Below are positions 63,938-64,000 of a DNA stretch of 64,000 nt, one piece after another. A model generated the notes under the pieces. The model saw only the letters and a program-made list of their open reading frames with translations. It was not told the DNA's origin and did no database searches. The stretch covers positions 121,049,123 to 121,113,122 of the forward strand of contig JAIOJX010000004.1 of the NCBI GenBank assembly GCA_022376925.1, given 5' to 3'. Every line of letters starts with the position of its first letter. Within the stretch, counting starts at the first letter, position 1. The position numbers and the translations under genes are program-made. This DNA comes from Tragulus kanchil. Taxonomy: Eukaryota > Chordata > Mammalia > Artiodactyla > Tragulidae.

Positions 63938-64000
63938 GGCTTCTTTTGTGGCTCAGTGGATAAGAACCTGTCTGCCAATGCAGGAGACACAGGTTCGATC
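63938..64000 (+). repeat. Bov-tA-type SINE, cut by the window end
   Basis: Head only: GGGCTTCTTTTGTGGCTCAG, then CAGGTTCGATC at the last bases. Confidence 0.75.

Overview
This is eukaryotic nuclear DNA from a ruminant (Bovidae, Cervidae or a close relative). The evidence is dense tRNA-derived Bov-tA/Bov-A2 SINEs, BovB (RTE) LINE fragments, CHR-type SINEs, ruminant-style L1 3' ends and class II ERV solo LTRs, with almost no open reading frames that look like genes. I cannot name the species.

One protein-coding gene is present, complete and on the minus strand: MRPS30 (mitoribosomal protein mL65, PDCD9 family). It has five coding exons: 41232-40644, 37318-37173, 34586-34481, 32786-32610 and 28321-28038. 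All have canonical GT/AG boundaries and the reading frame is continuous for 433 residues. The first exon lies in a CpG-rich promoter region, and a YY1-type motif overlaps the start codon. Everything else I can support is repeat or unassigned intergenic and intronic DNA.

The dominant large-scale feature is unusual. At nineteen places a block of about 1.07-1.20 kb is immediately followed by a nearly identical direct copy of itself. Some copies are joined exactly head to tail; others are separated by 5-60 bp of degraded linker that looks like a garbled microcopy of the block start. Copies differ mainly by homopolymer-length indels and rare substitutions. The duplicated blocks ignore element boundaries: they cut MRPS30 exons 2 and 5, copy exon 4 whole, cut one LTR and double another. 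Uniform unit length, spacing of a few kb and noisy linkers point to unmerged contig overlaps (false tandem duplications) rather than biology. Collapsing them would remove about 21 kb and leave roughly 43 kb of real sequence.

Layout: 1-26000 is intergenic, with SINEs, an MLT1-like LTR, MIR, L2-like and BovB fragments. 26000-28040 is the MRPS30 3' flank with an old LTR-like repeat. 28038-41232 is MRPS30, with L1, hAT and SINE insertions in its introns. 41233-64000 is intergenic, with two class II solo LTRs carrying 6-bp target duplications (50125-50704 and 61415-61850, the latter doubled), L1 3' ends and more SINEs. I found no previously undescribed gene system. The most useful observations are the duplication pattern, a young-looking CHR-like SINE subfamily, a solo LTR with three YY1-like sites, and an inverted repeat built on L1 3' tails.
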